Below, piece after piece: positions 59,830 to 64,000 of a DNA stretch of 64,000 nucleotides. The notes below the pieces were generated by a model. The model saw only the letters and a list, made by a program, of their open reading frames with translations, was not told the origin of the DNA and ran no database searches. Made by a program: the position numbers and the translations under genes. This DNA is from Methanoculleus sediminis (lineage in GTDB: Archaea > Halobacteriota > Methanomicrobia > Methanomicrobiales > Methanoculleaceae), in the NCBI RefSeq assembly GCF_001017125.1, contig NZ_JXOJ01000008.1, forward strand, positions 142,976 to 206,975. The letters are read 5' to 3'. The stretch's first letter is position 1. Each line of letters begins with the position of its first letter.

Positions 59830-61826
59830 TTTTCAGCCTCCTTTTTGAAAACATCTACGGTGCATGCCGTCATCTCCTCCTGCATCCACGGCGGCAGCCC
59901 CGCATGAACCCGCCGTTCCAGGAACCTCTTCTCCCCGAGGACGAGCATGCCCCTGTCTTCGGGCGTCCGGAGCACCCGGCCGAGCGCCTGCAGGGCGCGG
60001 TTGACCGCCGGGAGGGTGTAGCTGATGAACTCCCCCTCCTCGCCGAACTTCATCCGGAAGTAGTCGATCACCATCCTCCTGACGCGGTTGAACGGCGCGA
60101 GCGGGAGGCCGATGACGAGCGCTCCTGCAAGCATCTCGCCGCGGTAATCCAGACCCTCGCTCCACTTGCCGCCGCAGACCGCAAAGAGGATGCCCGAACG
60201 GCCGGTTCCCGGGAGGGCCATGAACTCCCGGAGCATCGTGGCCGAGGCTGCGGTGTCCTTGGACTCGATGTAGATCTGCTTCTTTCTGATGCGGGGTGCG
60301 CAACGCTCCGCGAATGTGTTCAGGAGGTCATAGGAGGGGAAGTAGACCGCGAGGTTCCCCGGAAGGCGGGCGAACGTGGTGATGTAGTCCTCGGTCCGTG
60401 CGAGGTTCTCTCTGTCCCGGCGCATCGAGTAGGCGGTGGTGATGTCGGTTGCGCAGAAGATGCGGCGGTTCTGTGGGGGGAAGGAGTTCGGGAGCGACAT
60501 CGTCGTGACGGGAAGGTCGCCGAAGTAGTAGCGGCGGTAACTCTCGATGGGGGAGAGCGTCCCGGATATCAGGACGCAACAGGCGTGCGCCCGGGCGATC
60601 TCCTGGAGCTTGGTGCTCGGGTCGATGTTTCGGACCTCGAGCGCCACGGCCCCGTCGTCCTCTTTGCGGTAGACCGTGAGGTACGCCGGGTCGGCGGCGG
60701 AGCGGAAGATCCGGTAGAAGAACTCGGTCAGCCGCTCGATCGCGCTCTCCCGGAACTCGCCCGCCTGCATGTTCTTCTCGCGGATCCCCTCGCTGATCTT
60801 GAGGAGGTCGTCCACGATCTCCTCCATGCTCCGGTAGAGCGTGCCGGAGAGGATCATCTTCTGAAAGACCGGGGGCTCGAAGAAGTCCTCCGTCTCGTAA
60901 GAGCCCTTGAGCGCCTCCATGAACCGGGTGATCTGCGGCAGGATCTGGACCACGGCGTCCGCCTGCGGCGATCGCCGGCGCCCGGAGAGTTCGTGCCCGG
61001 CCTGCACGATATCGCGCTCCTCGATCGTCACGCTCTCGATGCTCTGGACGACGTCCCCGCAGTTGTGCGCCTCGTCTATGAGCAGCAGGGCGTCGTGCCC
61101 CTCGATCCCGAGCGACTGGTAGAGTTGATCCCGGATCATATCGTCGAAGAGGTGGTAGAAGTTCACGAGCACCACGTCGGCGTCCCGGGCGGCATGCATC
61201 ATCGTATCGTAGGGGCAGATGTCGCCGCAGAACCCGGCAAGCTGGTCGGGCCAGATGAGCTCGGTGCTCACCCGCTCGGCCCGGACGCGCAGGGCCGCCG
61301 ACGGGATCATCTTCAATCCCCCGTCCTCGGGCTCCACGAACGATTTACCGTGGATGAAGTAGGGGCAGATGAGCGGGTGCTCCGGGTCCATCTTGCGGAT
61401 CTGCTGCTTTATCTGGCGGTCGTTTGCCGGGACGAGCGAGCCCTTCTGCGCCCGTTCCCGCATCAGCGCCGTCGAGAAGGATTTGACGCCCTCGCACCGC
61501 CGGTAGATATCGCCTTCGCCGCCGAGCGGACACATGCTGGACTTGCCGATGAGGTAGGCGAACTTGAGGTCGCCGCGCTTCTTCCGGATGAGCTGGAGCT
61601 CGCGCATGAACGTCGCAAGCTGGCTGATGGTCCGGACGGCGACGAGCACTTTCCGTCCCCGGCTCTCCGCGAGGAGCGCGGAGACCACACTCGACTTGCC
61701 GCTCCCGGTCGGTGCATCGATCATGGCGATACCGCCGTCGCGTGCGATGGAGGCGGCCGCTTCGAGCATCTCCCGCTGATGTGGCCGGTACTCCAAGTAC
61801 GGGAACCAGTCGTCGAGGCTATCCAT
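59817..61826 (-). CDS. XPD/Rad3-like Fe-S DNA helicase
   Basis: 669-residue superfamily 2 helicase. Walker A APTGSGKSS (about residues 38-46), DEAH box IDEAHN (250-255). Cluster Cys candidates are 99 (SSMCPLG), 111 (RRCEG), 154 (LICPYF), 200 and 204 (FCGDICPYD). The C-terminal helicase half has ILFAVCGGKWSEGLDYRGE-type motif V and QALGRVLRTPEDRG motif VI. Probably nucleotide excision or transcription-coupled repair in archaea. ATG 61826 begins the conserved domain; longer open frame is unsupported. Confidence 0.9.
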   Translation of the reverse strand: MDSLDDWFPYLEYRPHQREMLEAAASIARDGGIAMIDAPTGSGKSSVVSALLAESRGRKVLVAVRTISQLATFMRELQLIRKKRGDLKFAYLIGKSSMCPLGGEGDIYRRCEGVKSFSTALMRERAQKGSLVPANDRQIKQQIRKMDPEHPLICPYFIHGKSFVEPEDGGLKMIPSAALRVRAERVSTELIWPDQLAGFCGDICPYDTMMHAARDADVVLVNFYHLFDDMIRDQLYQSLGIEGHDALLLIDEAHNCGDVVQSIESVTIEERDIVQAGHELSGRRRSPQADAVVQILPQITRFMEALKGSYETEDFFEPPVFQKMILSGTLYRSMEEIVDDLLKISEGIREKNMQAGEFRESAIERLTEFFYRIFRSAADPAYLTVYRKEDDGAVALEVRNIDPSTKLQEIARAHACCVLISGTLSPIESYRRYYFGDLPVTTMSLPNSFPPQNRRIFCATDITTAYSMRRDRENLARTEDYITTFARLPGNLAVYFPSYDLLNTFAERCAPRIRKKQIYIESKDTAASATMLREFMALPGTGRSGILFAVCGGKWSEGLDYRGEMLAGALVIGLPLAPFNRVRRMVIDYFRMKFGEEGEFISYTLPAVNRALQALGRVLRTPEDRGMLVLGEKRFLERRVHAGLPPWMQEEMTACTVDVFKKEAEKWRS

Positions 61827-61989
61827 TGCATACAGTTCGACGTCGTACGTCAATGTAGTTTGGGTGCCCGGGGCGAAAGTGAACGGTGGCGGTGCTGCCC
61901 GAACGGCGGAATGGAGGGAGAGCGCAGACCGGGAAGACTGTACGAAAGTATTATATATCAACCCGCTTACCGCTCACCGGTGAGACTGT

Positions 61990-62244
61990 ATGTCACTCAA
62001 GGCTGAGGTCATCGATAAGATATCGGCTCTTCTCGCAGCTGCATTCGGCCTGATCGCCGCTCTTGCATGGAACGGAGCCATTCAGGAGCTTTTCGCAGTC
62101 ATATTTGGAGATCAGAGCTCGCTCGTTGCAATGTTTGTGTATGCCATCGTCGTGACGATCATCGCGGTGATCGCGGTCATCCTGATCGGCCGCGCCGCAG
62201 CGAAGGCGAAGAGAGAGGACGAAATAGCGGCAACAAGAAGGTAA
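61990..62244 (+). CDS. DUF5654 family membrane protein
   Basis: 84 residues, two membrane helices (about 12-37 and 44-66), N-terminal VIDKISALLAAAFGLIAALAWNGAIQ signature (key parts: VIDKISALL, GLIAALAWN). Common in methanogens; no known role. A TATATATC-like box (about 61953) precedes it. Confidence 0.75.
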   Translation: MSLKAEVIDKISALLAAAFGLIAALAWNGAIQELFAVIFGDQSSLVAMFVYAIVVTIIAVIAVILIGRAAAKAKREDEIAATRR

Positions 62245-62304
62245 GACCCCGAAATCCCTTCATTTTCGGCAAATCCTCCCGACCCTGAACCTGCCGGATA
62301 TCCT

Positions 62305-63327
62305 ATGAGCCTGCATGACGACCGGGTGACGGGTGGAGCGACTCCCCGCTCACGGCCGGTCACCGTCACGGTCATCGACTACGATGAGTCCCGCCTCGAT
62401 GAGCGGACGTACACGCTGCCGGAGATCCGGCTCCCGGCTCGCCGTCCGGCGGTCACCTGGGTCGACGTCGACGGCGTCCATGATACCGGGGTGATCCAGG
62501 CGGTCGGGGATGCCGTCGGGATTCACCCCCTGACCCTGGAGGACATCGCGAATACCCGCCAGCGGCCGAAGATCGAGGATTACGGCGATTACCTCTACGT
62601 TGCGGTCCGGATGATTGCTCCCGGCGACGGTGAGTTCCATAGCGAGCAGGTCAGCCTGGTGCTCGGGAGAGACTACGTCGTATCCTTCCAGGAACACCCG
62701 GGCGACGTCTTCGAGCGTATCCGGGAGCGGCTGCGTACGGGATCCGGACGGCTCCGACGCGTCGGGCCGGACCACCTCTTCCACGCCCTGCTGGACGCGA
62801 TCGTCGACGGCTACTTCGCCGTGATCGAGGAACTCGGGGAGCGTATCGAGATCGTCGAGGAGGAGGTGGTGGCGGACCCCGACCGCGGGACGCTGCAGGC
62901 AATATATACCTTAAAACGATCCCTGATAGTGCTCCGGCGCTCTGTCTGGCCGCTCCGCGAAGCGGTTGCACAACTCGAGCGGGGCGAATCGCCCCTGATC
63001 GATGAAGCGACGCTCGTCTACTTCCGGGACGTCTACGACCACACCATAGAGGTCGCCGAGACGGTGGAGACCTACCGGGATATGATGTCCGGAACCCTCG
63101 ACGTCTATCTCTCGAGCCAGAGCAGCCGGATGAACGAGATCATGAAGGTTCTCACCGTCATCGCCACCATCTTCATCCCGCTCACCTTCATCGCCGGGGT
63201 CTACGGCATGAACTTCGCGCATATGCCGGAGATCAGCCATCCCTGGGGTTATCCGGTCGCCCTCGCCTCGATGGCGGCCGTCGCGGCCGCGATGCTCCTC
63301 TACTTCAGGAAGCGAGGGTGGATCTGA
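62305..63327 (+). CDS. corA: CorA-family magnesium/cobalt channel
   Basis: 340 residues. Large N-terminal cytosolic domain, long stalk helix (about 235-280) and two C-terminal membrane helices. The selectivity motif YGMNF is present (about residues 304-308), just after the first membrane helix. Mg2+ uptake is likely; Co2+ and Ni2+ are also carried by some relatives. Confidence 0.93.
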   Translation: MSLHDDRVTGGATPRSRPVTVTVIDYDESRLDERTYTLPEIRLPARRPAVTWVDVDGVHDTGVIQAVGDAVGIHPLTLEDIANTRQRPKIEDYGDYLYVAVRMIAPGDGEFHSEQVSLVLGRDYVVSFQEHPGDVFERIRERLRTGSGRLRRVGPDHLFHALLDAIVDGYFAVIEELGERIEIVEEEVVADPDRGTLQAIYTLKRSLIVLRRSVWPLREAVAQLERGESPLIDEATLVYFRDVYDHTIEVAETVETYRDMMSGTLDVYLSSQSSRMNEIMKVLTVIATIFIPLTFIAGVYGMNFAHMPEISHPWGYPVALASMAAVAAAMLLYFRKRGWI

Positions 63328-63438
63328 ACCGCGGCCGGCACCCCTACCCCATAAGCCCGGATACCATTATATCCCGTTGCGTCGAAGCCCGCGCCACTGA
63401 GCAGGCCGCGTGCGCCGGCGGCAGCAGGGCGAAGGGGT

Positions 63439-64000
63439 ATGCAGGCGAGCCAACGGCACCCGGAGAGACGGAGACAGGCGACGCTGAGGACCGTCGCCGT
63501 CATCGTGATCTCCGGCACCGCCACGGCCCTGTTCCTGCTTGCAGCACTCCTCTACCCGGACATCTTCCTCGAACGCGTCTTCTACACGGCCCTCACGATC
63601 AGCCTTGTCTACCTCTTCTTCTTCATCGTCGAATCGCTCACCCTCCGGCGCATCAGGGACGAGCGGGAACGCTACTCGTTTCGCAAAACGGTATCCATCT
63701 TAAAGTTCGTCGTCGCCGGCGTCATCCTCCTCCGTGTCTGGATCGACACCAACTACATCTTCGTCGCCTACGGGATCGTCGGTGCCGGGATCGCCGTCGC
63801 GCTCCAGGATCTCTTCAAGAATTTCGTCGCCGGGATCCTGATCATCGTCTCCCGCACCTACCAGATCGGCGACCGGATCGAGATCAGCGAGACGATGGGC
63901 GACGTGATCGATATCGGAATCCTCACGACGAAGATCCTGGAGATCCACGCCCGCGACGTGAAGGGGGATCAGGCAACGGGCAGGATCGCCGTCGTTCCGA
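63439..64000 (+). CDS. MscS-family mechanosensitive channel (cut by window end)
   Basis: 187 residues visible; no stop before the window edge. N-terminal basic segment, then four hydrophobic helices; the pore-helix signature with repeated Gly/Ala appears as VGAGIAVALQDLFKNFVAGI (given in parts: GAGIAVALQ, DLFKNFVAGI) at about residues 111-130, followed by the start of the beta domain (QIGDRIEI). ATG 63439 follows GAAGGGG. Osmotic safety valve. The full family length is usually 250-500 residues. Confidence 0.85.
   Translation, partial: MQASQRHPERRRQATLRTVAVIVISGTATALFLLAALLYPDIFLERVFYTALTISLVYLFFFIVESLTLRRIRDERERYSFRKTVSILKFVVAGVILLRVWIDTNYIFVAYGIVGAGIAVALQDLFKNFVAGILIIVSRTYQIGDRIEISETMGDVIDIGILTTKILEIHARDVKGDQATGRIAVVP

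Overview
The window is chromosomal DNA from a high-GC methanogenic euryarchaeon. Supporting features are an archaeal histone, ribosomal protein L10e, an archaeal RFC large subunit, a family-B DNA polymerase, archaeal-type methionine adenosyltransferase, two methanogenesis marker proteins (MtxX/Mmp4 and marker 2), a DacZ-type diadenylate cyclase and archaeal TATA/BRE promoters, several giving leaderless mRNAs. The gene set fits Methanomicrobiales and most likely Methanoculleus. That placement is inference from recognised families, not from a search.

Layout. 0-2.7 kb: an SsuA/TauA-type ABC uptake system. 2.75 kb: rpl10e. 3.3-10.2 kb: a tightly coupled operon fumarase alpha/beta - 2-oxoglutarate ferredoxin oxidoreductase DABC - succinyl-CoA synthetase - diadenylate cyclase. 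With the malate dehydrogenase at 54 kb this covers most of the partial reductive TCA branch to 2-oxoglutarate; fumarate reductase is not seen here. 10.2-13.7 kb: methionine adenosyltransferase, hisG, hisA, hisB. 14-16.2 kb: histone and the two methanogenesis markers. 16.4-21.3 kb: RfcL, a UPF0146 protein divergent from archaemetzincin, and a USP / ion permease / USP cluster. 21.5-22.8 kb: a predicted exported acetolactate decarboxylase and a yeast-type cytosine deaminase. 24-26.5 kb: the NAD de novo operon (aspartate dehydrogenase, NadA, NadC). 26.7-31 kb: a MiaB-like methylthiotransferase without a standard start codon, then a DtxR-type regulator and a Znu-type metal ABC transporter. 32.5-39.2 kb: seryl-tRNA synthetase, a beta-lactamase-like lipoprotein, an ABC-2 exporter and an NCS2 permease. 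39.3-42.2 kb: tRNA-Ile(GAT) with a degenerate twin, then IorAB. 42.4-46.5 kb: an Rsm22-like methyltransferase and several proteins of unknown role. 47-51 kb: an S8 peptidase homologue with a Glu in place of the catalytic Asp, followed by three tandem paralogous Cys-rich lipoproteins. 51-56 kb: PolB, malate dehydrogenase and PyrD/PyrK. 56-64 kb: an exported beta-propeller protein, an XPD-like helicase - Ogt - PanE - MobA run, CorA and a truncated MscS channel.

Between the genes there is an unusual class of non-coding DNA. Mosaics of short hairpins (stem about 5-6 bp, GAA-type three-base loop) carry many different stem sequences and share boundary motifs (31.65, 37.14-37.71 and 43.86 kb). A second type is CGCGAAG-rich foldbacks (21.3 and 42.25 kb). 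These elements, the c-di-AMP synthase coupled to carbon metabolism, the altered S8 peptidase with its lipoprotein array, and the start-less MiaB homologue are the parts most worth a second look.
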